A stretch of DNA of 64,000 nucleotides from Desulfuromonas acetexigens. Lineage in GTDB: Bacteria > Desulfobacterota > Desulfuromonadia > Desulfuromonadales > Trichloromonadaceae. The notes below the pieces were generated by a model. That model was given only the letters and a program-made list of their open reading frames with translations, searched no databases and was not told the origin of the DNA. Position 1 is the first letter of the stretch. Each line of letters opens with the position of its first letter. The stretch lies in NCBI RefSeq assembly GCF_900111775.1, contig NZ_FOJJ01000001.1, positions 310,001 through 374,000 of the forward strand. The letters run 5' to 3'. The translations under genes and the position numbers were made by a program. Below are positions 34,667-43,240 of the stretch, piece by piece.

Positions 34667-35428
34667 CTACAAAACCCCGAGCAGGCGATGGGTCTGGGGG
34701 ATGACCCGCACCGGCGGATGAATCCGCGCCGCCGTCTCCTGCAAAACGAGCAGCTCGCGGCCGGAAACGGCCACCTTCCCGTCGACCGTCAACGCCTGTA
34801 AAATCAACGGCCACTCCGGGGCCGTCTCCCGCAAGAGCCGAGCGGCGGCTTCGATTTCTTCCCCGGCGGTATCGGGCCCCACCACCGCCTTGGCCTGTCC
34901 GGGATTATTTCGTGCGACTTCGAGAAAACGCCGATGAACGTCCCAGGGGGTCGGGCACCCGGTTACCGACGCCAGTTTGAGATCCATGGAAATGAAAGCC
35001 AGATGCGGCAACAACGGCGCCAGGGCCTCGGGCAAGGTGCCGTTGGTCTCCAGGTGCAGCGGTAATAGTCGCGCCAGTTCGGGCAGCCAGTTCCCGAGCA
35101 GTTTGCCGTGCAGCAGCGGCTCGCCGCCGGTGAGACTCAGGGAGTGATGCACTCCCGGCGTCCGCACCAGCCAATCTTCGAGAAGAGTGAGCAGAGTCGG
35201 TAAAGAAACCGGATTCGGCAGCGCACGGAAGGTGCCCGAGCCGGGGGTTTCCTCGACCAGGCAGTCGGACGTTGGCGCGAAGGGGGTGTCGCAATAGGCG
35301 CAATCGAGGTTGCAGCCGGCCAGGCGCACAAAAATCTGCCGGCAGCCGACCATCAGCCCTTCCCCCTGGATGGAGGAAAAGACCTCGATCAGGTGGCCGT
35401 CAGTCGGCGAGGTAGCTGGCGCAGGCAT
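34667..35428 (-). CDS. queE: 7-carboxy-7-deazaguanine synthase
   Basis: A 253-residue radical SAM enzyme of queuosine synthesis that converts 6-carboxytetrahydropterin to 7-carboxy-7-deazaguanine. It starts near VFSSIQGEG, the substrate-site motif, followed by the cluster motif CNLDCAYCDT (CX3CX2C, near 37-46) and LTGGEPLLHG. The ATG lies 29 bases inside the end of queD, so the two are coupled, matching their consecutive reactions. queC and folE are not in the window. Confidence 0.94.
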   Translation of the reverse strand: MPAPATSPTDGHLIEVFSSIQGEGLMVGCRQIFVRLAGCNLDCAYCDTPFAPTSDCLVEETPGSGTFRALPNPVSLPTLLTLLEDWLVRTPGVHHSLSLTGGEPLLHGKLLGNWLPELARLLPLHLETNGTLPEALAPLLPHLAFISMDLKLASVTGCPTPWDVHRRFLEVARNNPGQAKAVVGPDTAGEEIEAAARLLRETAPEWPLILQALTVDGKVAVSGRELLVLQETAARIHPPVRVIPQTHRLLGVL

Positions 35429-35771
35429 ATTCCGATTCCCAGACGTTGACCTTGTAGACCGTCACATTGTCGGTATTGAGGCGCGCGGTGAGCTTTTCGA
35501 AGAGGAAGCGGGCGATGTTCTCCGAGGACGGGCTGTTGCTCACGAAGGGCTCGATCTCGTTGAGATACTTGTGATCGAGCAGATCGAGCACGGCCTTGGT
35601 CTCGCGTTTGAGAATCTTGAAATCGATGCCGAGCCCAGCCTTGTCCAGTTCGCGGGCGGTCACCGTGACCTCGACCTTCCAGTTGTGGCCGTGCAGGTTT
35701 TCGCAATCCCCCTGATAGTTGATGAGATTGTGCGCGGCGGCGAAATGGGTATGAATTTTCAGGCGATACAT
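35400..35771 (-). CDS. queD: 6-carboxy-5,6,7,8-tetrahydropterin synthase
   Basis: A 123-residue QueD/PTPS-family enzyme that turns dihydroneopterin triphosphate into 6-carboxytetrahydropterin. Zinc His residues are in FAAAHNL and NLHGHNW, and the catalytic Cys is in GDCENLHGH. DHKYLNE supplies the Asp-His pair and WESEY the substrate Glu. All key residues of QueD are present. It lies upstream of queE and 18 bases after yacG. Confidence 0.95.
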   Translation of the reverse strand: MYRLKIHTHFAAAHNLINYQGDCENLHGHNWKVEVTVTARELDKAGLGIDFKILKRETKAVLDLLDHKYLNEIEPFVSNSPSSENIARFLFEKLTARLNTDNVTVYKVNVWESEYACASYLAD

Positions 35772-35789
35772 GATGTTATCCTTTTTATT

Positions 35790-35987
35790 TCAGTAAGATT
35801 CTGAATCCTCTTCGTCGACGGGCATGACTGGTTGCCCGGCGATGCTGTACTCTTCGTCGGCCCAGCGGCCAAGGTCGATCAGCCGGCACTTTTCCGAACA
35901 AAAGGGCCGGTTTTCATTGCCGGCCCAACTCACCCGCGCCCCGCAGCGAGGGCAGCGAACCTTGAGAACTTCTACTTTGGCGGTCAT
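35790..35987 (-). CDS. yacG: DNA gyrase inhibitor YacG
   Basis: A 65-residue zinc-finger protein. CPRCG and CSEKC (near 12-16 and 30-34) bind one zinc, then [17 protein letters not shown] is the YacG signature. YacG binds GyrB and blocks supercoiling in E. coli. The ATG at 35987 has AGGA upstream; a TTG at 36005 gives a longer frame but no better site. It is the first gene of the queD-queE cluster here. Confidence 0.93.
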   Translation of the reverse strand: MTAKVEVLKVRCPRCGARVSWAGNENRPFCSEKCRLIDLGRWADEEYSIAGQPVMPVDEEDSESY

Positions 35988-36097
35988 GGGTGCATCCTGT
36001 GACAAGTTTGGTGGTCATCTTACCTGTTAGCGAAACGGAAGCCAAGCGTTCAAGCGTTGGCGCATTCACATCCGCAGAGTTTGCGGCTGGGGCAGGA

Positions 36098-37084
36098 TTA
36101 ATCGTTGCTCCGGTTGATCAGGTTGACGATGACTTTGACGATGGTCTCTTTCTCCTCGGGACGGCTCTCGGCGATGAGCAGGGTCAGTGCCACCAGGGCG
36201 TTGTCGGCCAGGCGCTTGGAGCCGTCGGGGCGGTAGAGAATGGCGTTGGTGGCGAGAAAATAGATGAACAGGGCGGCGGCGATGCGCTTGTTGCCGTCGG
36301 AAAAGGCGTGGTTTTTGACCACGAAGTAGAGGAGATTGGCGGCCTTCTCTTCAACGCTGGGGTAAAGTTCCTTGCCGTCGAAGGTCTGGTAGATAGTGCC
36401 GAGGGCGCTCTTGAAGCCCTGATCCTTCTCGATGCCGAAGAGCCCATCAAACTCTCCCTTCATGGCATAGACGATACCGATGGCTTCGTCGTAGTCGATC
36501 ACGCGCAGCGCCTGGCCGGTTGTCGCTTCAATGCTCAGGGAGCCATGGTCGTAGCGATCAAGGGTAGCCAGGGCATAGGCGTAATCGTTGATCACCCGCA
36601 GCACATCCCTGCCGGTTTCGGTCACCAGCTCTTGGGTGGTCAGGGTGCGGGCGAGAAGATCGACGGTCTGTTGCATCTCCCGAAGTTTGGCCGTCTCATC
36701 CCGCAGGCGTTGTTCGTTGACCGTGTAGCCTTTGACGATGTGATCGCGCAGGACGCGCGTCGCCCATTGCCGGAACTGCGTGCCACGTCGGGATTTTACC
36801 CGGTAGCCGACAGAGATGATGACGTCGAGGCTGTAATAAACAACCGGACGGTCGGAATTTGCAATTTGCATTTTTTGCAAATTGCTTTTTTCAGGCAACT
36901 CACCTTCGGCAAAAACATTTCGGATATGCCGGGAAACAACGGATACATCGCGTTCAAACAACGTGACCATTTGTGCCTGGTTCAGCCAAACCGTCTCGTG
37001 GTCAAGCTGAACCTCAAGCCGAGTCTTGCCATCCTCGGCTTGAAACAGTAGAACTTCCCCGCTGCAAGACCTACCGCCCGTCAT
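36098..37084 (-). CDS. RhuM-Fic fusion protein (possible toxin)
   Basis: A 328-residue protein with an N-terminal RhuM-like domain (VWLNQAQMVTLFERDVSVVSRHI, NLQKMQIANSDRPVVYYSLD, then YRVKSRRGTQFRQWA) and a C-terminal Fic/Doc domain. The Fic core HAFSDGNKRIAAAL (near 281-294) has the full HxFxxGNxR catalytic motif, which transfers AMP or phosphate to proteins. The start at 37084 follows GGGAGGG; the longer frame to 37318 would run through tRNA-Gly and is rejected. Such genes are accessory and patchily distributed, and this one lies next to the 3' end of a tRNA gene. No antitoxin is evident. Confidence 0.87.
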   Translation of the reverse strand: MTGGRSCSGEVLLFQAEDGKTRLEVQLDHETVWLNQAQMVTLFERDVSVVSRHIRNVFAEGELPEKSNLQKMQIANSDRPVVYYSLDVIISVGYRVKSRRGTQFRQWATRVLRDHIVKGYTVNEQRLRDETAKLREMQQTVDLLARTLTTQELVTETGRDVLRVINDYAYALATLDRYDHGSLSIEATTGQALRVIDYDEAIGIVYAMKGEFDGLFGIEKDQGFKSALGTIYQTFDGKELYPSVEEKAANLLYFVVKNHAFSDGNKRIAAALFIYFLATNAILYRPDGSKRLADNALVALTLLIAESRPEEKETIVKVIVNLINRSND

Positions 37085-37190
37085 TTTGCCCTCCCATGAA
37101 TGCACTTGAATCAATCCCGAGCAGGCTAAATCATCCATAAAAAAATGTAAAGATTTCGGGAGGGATTTATCCCCAAAGGAAAGAGTCGAA

Positions 37191-37220
37191 AAAAAGGCCC
37201 GGTCGAATGACCGGGCCTTT
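37191..37220 (-). terminator. Intrinsic terminator of tRNA-Gly
   Basis: Perfect 12-bp stem AAAGGCCCGGTC / GACCGGGCCTTT with a 4-base loop, followed on the minus strand by a run of seven Ts counted with the stem end. It lies 11 bases past the tRNA 3' end. Confidence 0.93.
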
Positions 37221-37230
37221 GCACTTTTCT

Positions 37231-37305
<75 letters not shown>

Positions 37306-37319
37306 GATGGAGGTGCATT

Positions 37320-38636
37320 CTAGGGGGGATCTATTTCTTTGTCAATGTTTTTTTCGGCCAATGATTCAAGAAGCTTACAGGCTTCATCCGGGGTTTTGAC
37401 CTGGCCGGAAAGCTCCGCCGCGCGCAGCTTTCGGAGGGTCTCGCCGATCCTCCGGCCGTCGCTCAGCCCGAGCTTTTGCCGCAGCCAGGCACCGTCGACC
37501 AGGTCGGGAATACGGCCGTGACGAAGATGATCGTGATAGTCGTTCAGTGCTCGCCGCGCCTCGGGTAGCCAGGGGCGCGGGTCATCGGCCTGAGAGAGGA
37601 GCCAGGTCAGCCCCAGCACCGGCTCGGCGCCCAACTGTTCGACCCAGAGGGCGCGCCGGCGCGGGGCGGCGTCACGCAAAAGCCGCAGTTCGTCCAGGGT
37701 TTCAGGCGGCAATTCTCGCAACCGGCGAAGAAGGTTGCCCGCGCGCCGACTCAGGCGCAGATGCATCCCGACGTCGCTGGACGGCCGATAACCGGCGAGG
37801 AGCGCCGCCAACTTGAGCAGGGCCGCGGCACTCCAGCCCCCCTCCCCCTCTTCTTCAGGGAATTCCGCGAGCAGTTCTCCTGCCCCCTGCGCAAGCCCGG
37901 CAACGATCCGCGCCGTCAGGCGCACGCCCTCTTCCCAGGAGCCCTGGACCTCGGGTGGGCCGAAAAGGAGCGGCGGCAGGCCGAGGTCGCGCAACCGGGC
38001 GAGGCTCTTCCCTGCCTTCTTGACGCCAAAAATCAGCGCCAGTTCCCCCTGGATGCGTTCGCCGGCGACCTGGGCCAATTCCGGTGCGGTTTCGCCCATG
38101 AGCGCGAAGGTTTCGCTTTCAATCTCCATCCCCAGGGTGGCGGCAAGACGAACCCCGCGCAGCACCCGCAAGGGGTCGTCGTGGAAGACGCCGACGGAAC
38201 AGGCGCGCAGCAGGCAACTGTCGATGTCGCCCCGGCCGCCGAGGGGATCGATAAACTCCGCGCTGGTCACGGAAGAGGCAACCGGCCAGGCGACGGCGTT
38301 GACGGTAAAATCCCGCAGGCGCAGATCCTCGTTCAGAGTCGCAGCGCGCAGGGGGGCGAAATCGAAGGCCCAGCCCCCCGCTTGCGCGGGAACGACCACC
38401 CGGCTCTGGTGACGGAGTGAATCCATGAGAAACCAGTGGCCACGGATGCGCGCGGCAAAGGCCTTAGCTATCGGGGTGGGGTCGCCCGGCGTCGCCAGAT
38501 CGAAATCCTTGGAGGCTTCGCCGCGCAAGGCATCACGGAGGGCGCCGCCGACCAGCCAACAGGGACGGCCGGAAAGGACGTCGAGCAGGTCCGGCAGGAT
38601 ACGGGCGGCGACAAGTTGGGTGTGAAGGTTATCCAT
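37320..38636 (-). CDS. tRNA nucleotidyltransferase / poly(A) polymerase family protein
   Basis: A 438-residue class II nucleotidyltransferase of the CCA-adding/poly(A) polymerase family. It has CWLVGGALRDALRG (near 26-39), the metal-binding KDFDLAT, LRLRDFTVNAVAW (RRDFT-type motif) and DPLRVLRGVRLAATLG. Length and order fit the CCA-adding family, but many such enzymes in this group have split A-adding and CC-adding roles, which cannot be told from motifs alone. It ends 14 bases before tRNA-Gly on the same strand, so read-through into the tRNA is possible. The tRNAs here already encode CCA, so repair is the likely role. Confidence 0.88.
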   Translation of the reverse strand: MDNLHTQLVAARILPDLLDVLSGRPCWLVGGALRDALRGEASKDFDLATPGDPTPIAKAFAARIRGHWFLMDSLRHQSRVVVPAQAGGWAFDFAPLRAATLNEDLRLRDFTVNAVAWPVASSVTSAEFIDPLGGRGDIDSCLLRACSVGVFHDDPLRVLRGVRLAATLGMEIESETFALMGETAPELAQVAGERIQGELALIFGVKKAGKSLARLRDLGLPPLLFGPPEVQGSWEEGVRLTARIVAGLAQGAGELLAEFPEEEGEGGWSAAALLKLAALLAGYRPSSDVGMHLRLSRRAGNLLRRLRELPPETLDELRLLRDAAPRRRALWVEQLGAEPVLGLTWLLSQADDPRPWLPEARRALNDYHDHLRHGRIPDLVDGAWLRQKLGLSDGRRIGETLRKLRAAELSGQVKTPDEACKLLESLAEKNIDKEIDPP

Positions 38637-38640
38637 AGGT

Positions 38641-38668
38641 AAAAAAAAGGCCCGCCGAAGCGGGCCTT
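38641..38668 (-). terminator. Intrinsic terminator of the aminotransferase gene
   Basis: Stem AAGGCCCGC / GCGGGCCTT with loop CGAA, followed on the minus strand by a run of eight Ts. It lies 17 bases beyond the stop at 38685. Confidence 0.93.
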
Positions 38669-38684
38669 GCGGGTCGAAAGAGGA

Positions 38685-39992
38685 TCAGGCCAGATCGAGC
38701 ACGCCCTGATGGATGATGTCGAAGAGCTCCTGGATATTCTCCTCGGCGATGCAGGAGAAGGCGATGCGCAGGTCGGTCTTGTTGATGGAAATGGCCCCGA
38801 CACCGTACTTGTCGAGCAGATGTACGCGCAGCTTCTCGGCGTCGACGGTCTTGAGCTTGAGGCACATGAAGTAGCCGGAGTTGAAGGGGTAGTAATCCCA
38901 GGCCTTATCGTACTTGCCACTGTTGAGCACGGCCTTGGTCTTGAGCGCCCGGCCCTTCATGACCTGGAACTTCTCTTCCTTCTGCTCCAGGAACTTGGGC
39001 GAGCGCAGTGCCTCGATAACGAAGGTCTGCGACGGATGGGGGCAGTTGGAGATCTTGGCGCGGATGATGCCCATGGTCTTCTTTTCGAGGGCGGTCAGAA
39101 CCGGGGCATTCTCGCCGCTCTTGCCGTCGGCGAAGGTGATGAAGCCGGTGCGGAAGCCCCAGACAAACTCTTCCTTGGTGGCGCCGTCGAGTTTGATCGC
39201 CAGGATGCGCGGATGCAGGTTGGCCAGTTTGCCGAAGAGCGACTCTTTCATGCAGTCTTCGTAGAAGAGACCAAAATAGGCGTCGTCGGTGATGGCGACG
39301 ATGTTGCAGCCGGACTCGGCGACTTCCTTGATGGCGGCGACGATGGCGTCCCCTTCGGCGATGGTCGGGGTGTAACCGCTGGGGTTATTGGGGAAGTTGA
39401 GCAGCACCACGGCCTTGCCCTTCTCGGCGGCGGTGTTGGTCAGCACCGCTTTGAAGGCGGCGACGTCATAGCCGCCGGTGGCGGTAAAGGTCGGGAACTT
39501 CTTGACGATGGCGCCGTTGCAGGTGCCGAAGGTCAGGTTGTAGTTACCCCAGAGCATGTCGGGCAGAACCAGATGATCACCGACGCCGAGGAACATGTCG
39601 CCGACGATGGAGAGGCCATGGGTCAGGGCATTGGTGACGATGGGGTTGCTGAAGTGTTTCCCCTGCATGCTGGGATTCTCGCGAAGCATCTTCTCCCGCC
39701 ACAGGGAGCGCAGTTCCGGCTTGCCGGCGGGCGGCGCGTAGGGATAGATGTCCTTGGGATCGAAGGCCGAGAGCTTGTCCTGAATGCACTGCAGGAACAT
39801 CGGGCCGCCCTTTTCCGTGGCGATGCCGATGGTGGCGTTATATTTGTGCGCTTTATCCTTGGCTTCGGCCGACTGGGTAAGAATCCCTTTGGGAAAAAAG
39901 AGGTTCTTGCCGAGGTCCGAGAGCATCTCAAGAACATAGGGATTGTGTTGGGAAAGCTGTTCGTTGAGTTCGACTGCCAATGGATTCATCAT
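38685..39992 (-). CDS. Class I/II PLP-dependent aminotransferase
   Basis: A 435-residue fold-type I aminotransferase. It shows YPYAPPAGKPELRSLWREKM, NFPNNPSGYTPT (the PNNPSG motif that holds the conserved Asn), a TDDAYFGLFYED segment with the PLP-binding Asp and Tyr, and the PLP Lys in KLDGATKEEFVWGFRTGF with the carboxylate-binding Arg. The substrate is not readable; aspartate- or aromatic-amino-acid-type activity is most likely. It starts behind AGGAGGACC and has its own terminator, so it is monocistronic. Confidence 0.9.
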   Translation of the reverse strand: MMNPLAVELNEQLSQHNPYVLEMLSDLGKNLFFPKGILTQSAEAKDKAHKYNATIGIATEKGGPMFLQCIQDKLSAFDPKDIYPYAPPAGKPELRSLWREKMLRENPSMQGKHFSNPIVTNALTHGLSIVGDMFLGVGDHLVLPDMLWGNYNLTFGTCNGAIVKKFPTFTATGGYDVAAFKAVLTNTAAEKGKAVVLLNFPNNPSGYTPTIAEGDAIVAAIKEVAESGCNIVAITDDAYFGLFYEDCMKESLFGKLANLHPRILAIKLDGATKEEFVWGFRTGFITFADGKSGENAPVLTALEKKTMGIIRAKISNCPHPSQTFVIEALRSPKFLEQKEEKFQVMKGRALKTKAVLNSGKYDKAWDYYPFNSGYFMCLKLKTVDAEKLRVHLLDKYGVGAISINKTDLRIAFSCIAEENIQELFDIIHQGVLDLA

Positions 39993-40165
39993 GGTCCTCC
40001 TGGGGTGTGGTATCCAAGCATTTAAGGTCGCGAATCTGGAAGAAACCGCGCCAAGCCGGAATTAAATCAGCAATGCGAGAAGCTTGTCAACGGGAATGTG
40101 TTCGCGGATTCCGTATACGATAAAAAAGGACAGGTGCGGCCCGGCGGCTCTTTTCCCCGGGACGC

Positions 40166-41161
40166 CTAGCGAATAACCCGGGTGGCCATCCCCAGGGTCT
40201 GGAAGGGAACCTTGAGATTGAGTCGTCGTGCGACCTGCAGATTGATAACCAACGAGACCCGGCGCGGCGTATGCAGTTCCATCTCTGCCGGAGAAACCCC
40301 GGAAAGAATCTTGCCGAGCATCTCCGCCACGACCTCCCCCTGCTCTTGGGGATCGGCTTCCAGGGAAACCAGCGCACCCAAATCGCAAAGAGAGGGGATC
40401 TGGGAAATCACCGGCAGGTTTTCCCGCGCGGCAAAGGCCATGATCCGGCCGAGACCCAGGTGCAGAACGGCACTGTCGGCAACGAAGAGGCTGTCGACAG
40501 AGCCGCTCATGACCCTCAACGCCGAGTCGATTTCCCCGGCCGCGGCAATATCCTTGGGCACCAGCGACACTCCACCTTTGGACAGGATCTCGCCGAGGCG
40601 CCGGACCTGCAAAACCGAGCCGGCATCGGACGAGGAAAAGAGGACGCCGATGGTTTGTACGGGGAAGATCTCGCGAAAGGCCTTGACCAGAGTCTCCATG
40701 GGAGTCTTGCCGCTGGCGCCGGTCAGATTCTTGCTCGATTCCGGAAGGATGCCTAAGGCCGCCGGATCATAGACGTCGCCGAAAAGAACCGGCGTCCCCC
40801 GCGCCTCCTTGCGGGCCACCAGCGTCGCCGGGGCGCCGTAAGTGACGATGACGTCGGCGCCGATCCCCACCGCCTTGCGGATGCTGTTGGTCCAGGACAT
40901 GGTATCGGGATTGGGCGTCTGCACGTAGACTTCCAGTTTCTGTTCCAGCCCTGCTTGTCGCACCGTTTCGAGAAAGGCTTCGTGCGCCAGACGATAGCGC
41001 TCGAGGTCACCGGTGATGATCACCGCGACGAAGGATTTCTCCTTGGCCCAGGCGGAACCGGCGTTGGTAACGAAAAGAACCGGCACCAACAGCAGCCCAC
41101 AGAGGAAGTATCGTGAAATAACTTGGGTTATCCGCACAAAAAAGACCTTAATCGGGGTCAT
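40166..41161 (-). CDS. ABC-type substrate-binding protein (PF04392-like), orphan in conduit operon
   Basis: A 331-residue exported protein with an N-terminal hydrophobic segment (FLCGLLLVPVLFVTNAGSAWA). Two Rossmann-like lobes follow: FVAVIITGDLERY and VIVTYGAPATLVA, then QTIGVLFSSSDAGSV and SLFVADSAVLHLG. It belongs to the ABC substrate-binding family that includes TrpX/YtrP-like proteins. No ABC permease or ATPase lies next to it. Instead it starts only 3 bases after the outer-membrane barrel gene and is the last gene of the cytochrome operon. It may deliver or sense a ligand for respiration; that is inference. Confidence 0.85.
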   Translation of the reverse strand: MTPIKVFFVRITQVISRYFLCGLLLVPVLFVTNAGSAWAKEKSFVAVIITGDLERYRLAHEAFLETVRQAGLEQKLEVYVQTPNPDTMSWTNSIRKAVGIGADVIVTYGAPATLVARKEARGTPVLFGDVYDPAALGILPESSKNLTGASGKTPMETLVKAFREIFPVQTIGVLFSSSDAGSVLQVRRLGEILSKGGVSLVPKDIAAAGEIDSALRVMSGSVDSLFVADSAVLHLGLGRIMAFAARENLPVISQIPSLCDLGALVSLEADPQEQGEVVAEMLGKILSGVSPAEMELHTPRRVSLVINLQVARRLNLKVPFQTLGMATRVIR

Positions 41162-41164
41162 GGT

Positions 41165-43207
41165 TTACCAGGAGCGGGCGACGCTGAGCATATACAGCTG
41201 GGCCGCTCCATCAAAATGGCTGTTGTTCCGGTCTTCGTAATCGTCATGGGAGAAACGGGCCGAACAGTTCCACCCCTTGGCCAGCGTCCATTCCAGTCCC
41301 AGTCCCAGCCCCATCTGCACGATTTCCAACTCGCTCAGCGAGCGCAGATCGGAGGCATCGACCGGCCCGACATTGGGCAGGTTCTCCGGCAGGAAGCCAG
41401 GATTGAAATACGACCGGGAGCGGATATAGCGCGCTTCGAAGAGCGTCCGCAGCCGTTCGCGCAGCTGCCAACTGGTGGAAAAGGTCAGGGTATGAACCCG
41501 CTGCCGATAGTCGACATCGCTATCGAAAAGACTGTTGTCGTCTTCGGCGCCGAAGCCGTAGGTCAGATCCTGGCGCAGGTCGGAACGAAGAAAACCGTAA
41601 TAGAGATTGGTGCTGACGCTGTCGGTCAGTTGGGCCCAAAAACCGGCAGTAACATCTTCCTGCTGCTGCCGGCGATCGAGAGATCGGTTCCAACCGGCGC
41701 GATCAAAGTTGCTGTTGCGCCCGTCGGTCAGGCGGAAGTTGGCGGTAGCGCCGAAACGGTCCGTGGGATTCCACGCCACTCCGGCATAGAAGCGATGGCG
41801 TTCTTCCAGGGAAGCGCCGTAAGCGGGGGCGTCGGAAGTCTGGAGTTCATACCAGCTGTTGACCTTCAGTCGAGGAGTACCGAGGGGCCGAGCGATGAGA
41901 CTGACCCGGAAGCGGTTGATCCGCTCGTCCTCGGGCAGCTCCCAGAGGGGATCGTAATAGGGGTTGGTGGAATCGTAAAACTCCCCGGTGCGGTCCCGAT
42001 GGAGGTCGCGGTGCTCGAATTCCACCATCAGGGTCAACGGGCGGACGGGACGCCAGGAGAGCTTGCCGAAATAGCTGGCCCGAGTCAGATCCATGTTCTG
42101 ACGGGTGGTGACGGAGTCGGCCCCGAGCAGACCACCGACCAGCAGTTGCGCCGCGCTGCTGCTTTCCTGGTCGAGCATGCGGTAACGGAAATTGAGGGTA
42201 AATTCGGGCCGGGGGGTCAGGGTGAGATCGGCCGACGCCTTGTGAAAGTCCGTTTCCGCATCGGCCGAAGAGACATCGGCGAGGCGAGAGAGATTCTCCT
42301 TCTTGCCGATGGTGTACCCGGCAGCGGCATTGAATCCGCCCGAGGGGGAGGTACTGACCTTGAGGGTTGTGGCGGTCAGGCGGGAATCGGGTGTTGCGTC
42401 GTGCTGGTAGTCGCCAGCGGCGCGGTAATTATCACCGTCTTCCCCGATGGCGCCGAAGCTGTCGAAAGGGACGGATTCACGATTGCGAAATTCGCGAAAG
42501 ACCTGCTCGACGGCGACATTGACATAGCCGACATGGGCATCGAGCCCCAGGGTCACTTCCTCGGTCACCCGGTCGACCTGTTGCCTTTTGCTCTCCAGAT
42601 GGCAGGCGGTGCAATCTTCGTTGAGATAACGTAGCTGTTTATGCCCGGAGCGTTGCAGGCGCCAGTACCCGAGATTCAGGTGTACGGGATAAACGGGAAG
42701 TTTGGTCCGGAGATTGACCTTGTCGATGCCGACTTCGAGGCCGGCCGTCTCCCCGGGGGAACGGTCGCTGAAGAGGATCTCAACCTGTTCGAGCCCTTCT
42801 TCACTCAGGGTGGTACCGACGGCATCGGGGCGATCATAGGAAATATAGTCGAGATGATGGTAGAGCTTTTCCGTGGAGGCATGCAGCCGCACCAGTCCGC
42901 GATAATCGAGGTCGGTTTCGAGCAGGTAATCGCTGTCGTTGAGATATTCCCCTTCGATCATGAAACGCAGGCTGGGGTTGAGATACTTGATCTCCGTCGC
43001 CACCGTCGCCCCTGAATCAAAGAGGGTGTACTGGGCGGCGCGACCGGCCTGGTCCTGAACATCGACGGCGCGATAACCGAGGGAAATGCGCGAGGAACGC
43101 AAGGTGGGGTCGCTCGTGGCAGCTTCCACCGCCAAGGTCGGTTGCCCGGCAAGGCAGCAGAGCAACAGGCTCCAGGTCAGAAAAAAGGTCGATCTGATGA
43201 TCTTCAC
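41165..43207 (-). CDS. Outer-membrane beta-barrel of a porin-cytochrome conduit, with one CxxCH motif
   Basis: A 680-residue exported protein with signal peptide ending near AVEAA. The remainder alternates polar and hydrophobic residues in many strands (LRLVFRYRML-type patterns, LMVEFEHRDLHRD, WYELQTSD) and ends with an aromatic residue (SVARSW), as outer-membrane barrels do. Size and context match MtrB/PioB-type barrels that hold a multiheme cytochrome across the outer membrane. Unusually, CTACH at 199-203 could bind one heme covalently; MtrB carries only a CxxC. It follows the decaheme lipoprotein by 33 bases and precedes the binding protein by 3. Family assignment rests on context and architecture. 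Confidence 0.8.
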   Translation of the reverse strand: MKIIRSTFFLTWSLLLCCLAGQPTLAVEAATSDPTLRSSRISLGYRAVDVQDQAGRAAQYTLFDSGATVATEIKYLNPSLRFMIEGEYLNDSDYLLETDLDYRGLVRLHASTEKLYHHLDYISYDRPDAVGTTLSEEGLEQVEILFSDRSPGETAGLEVGIDKVNLRTKLPVYPVHLNLGYWRLQRSGHKQLRYLNEDCTACHLESKRQQVDRVTEEVTLGLDAHVGYVNVAVEQVFREFRNRESVPFDSFGAIGEDGDNYRAAGDYQHDATPDSRLTATTLKVSTSPSGGFNAAAGYTIGKKENLSRLADVSSADAETDFHKASADLTLTPRPEFTLNFRYRMLDQESSSAAQLLVGGLLGADSVTTRQNMDLTRASYFGKLSWRPVRPLTLMVEFEHRDLHRDRTGEFYDSTNPYYDPLWELPEDERINRFRVSLIARPLGTPRLKVNSWYELQTSDAPAYGASLEERHRFYAGVAWNPTDRFGATANFRLTDGRNSNFDRAGWNRSLDRRQQQEDVTAGFWAQLTDSVSTNLYYGFLRSDLRQDLTYGFGAEDDNSLFDSDVDYRQRVHTLTFSTSWQLRERLRTLFEARYIRSRSYFNPGFLPENLPNVGPVDASDLRSLSELEIVQMGLGLGLEWTLAKGWNCSARFSHDDYEDRNNSHFDGAAQLYMLSVARSW

Positions 43208-43240
43208 AGCGAACTCCTGTATACGGGCTGAATCCCTCGA

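Noticed and set aside
36861-36885. AT-rich hairpin followed by a T run inside the RhuM-Fic gene, terminator-like on the plus strand
   Set aside because: No plus-strand transcript is expected there, and the repeat encodes the conserved NLQKMQIANSD segment of the family, so it is probably coding-driven. It is mentioned only as a possible regulatory site.
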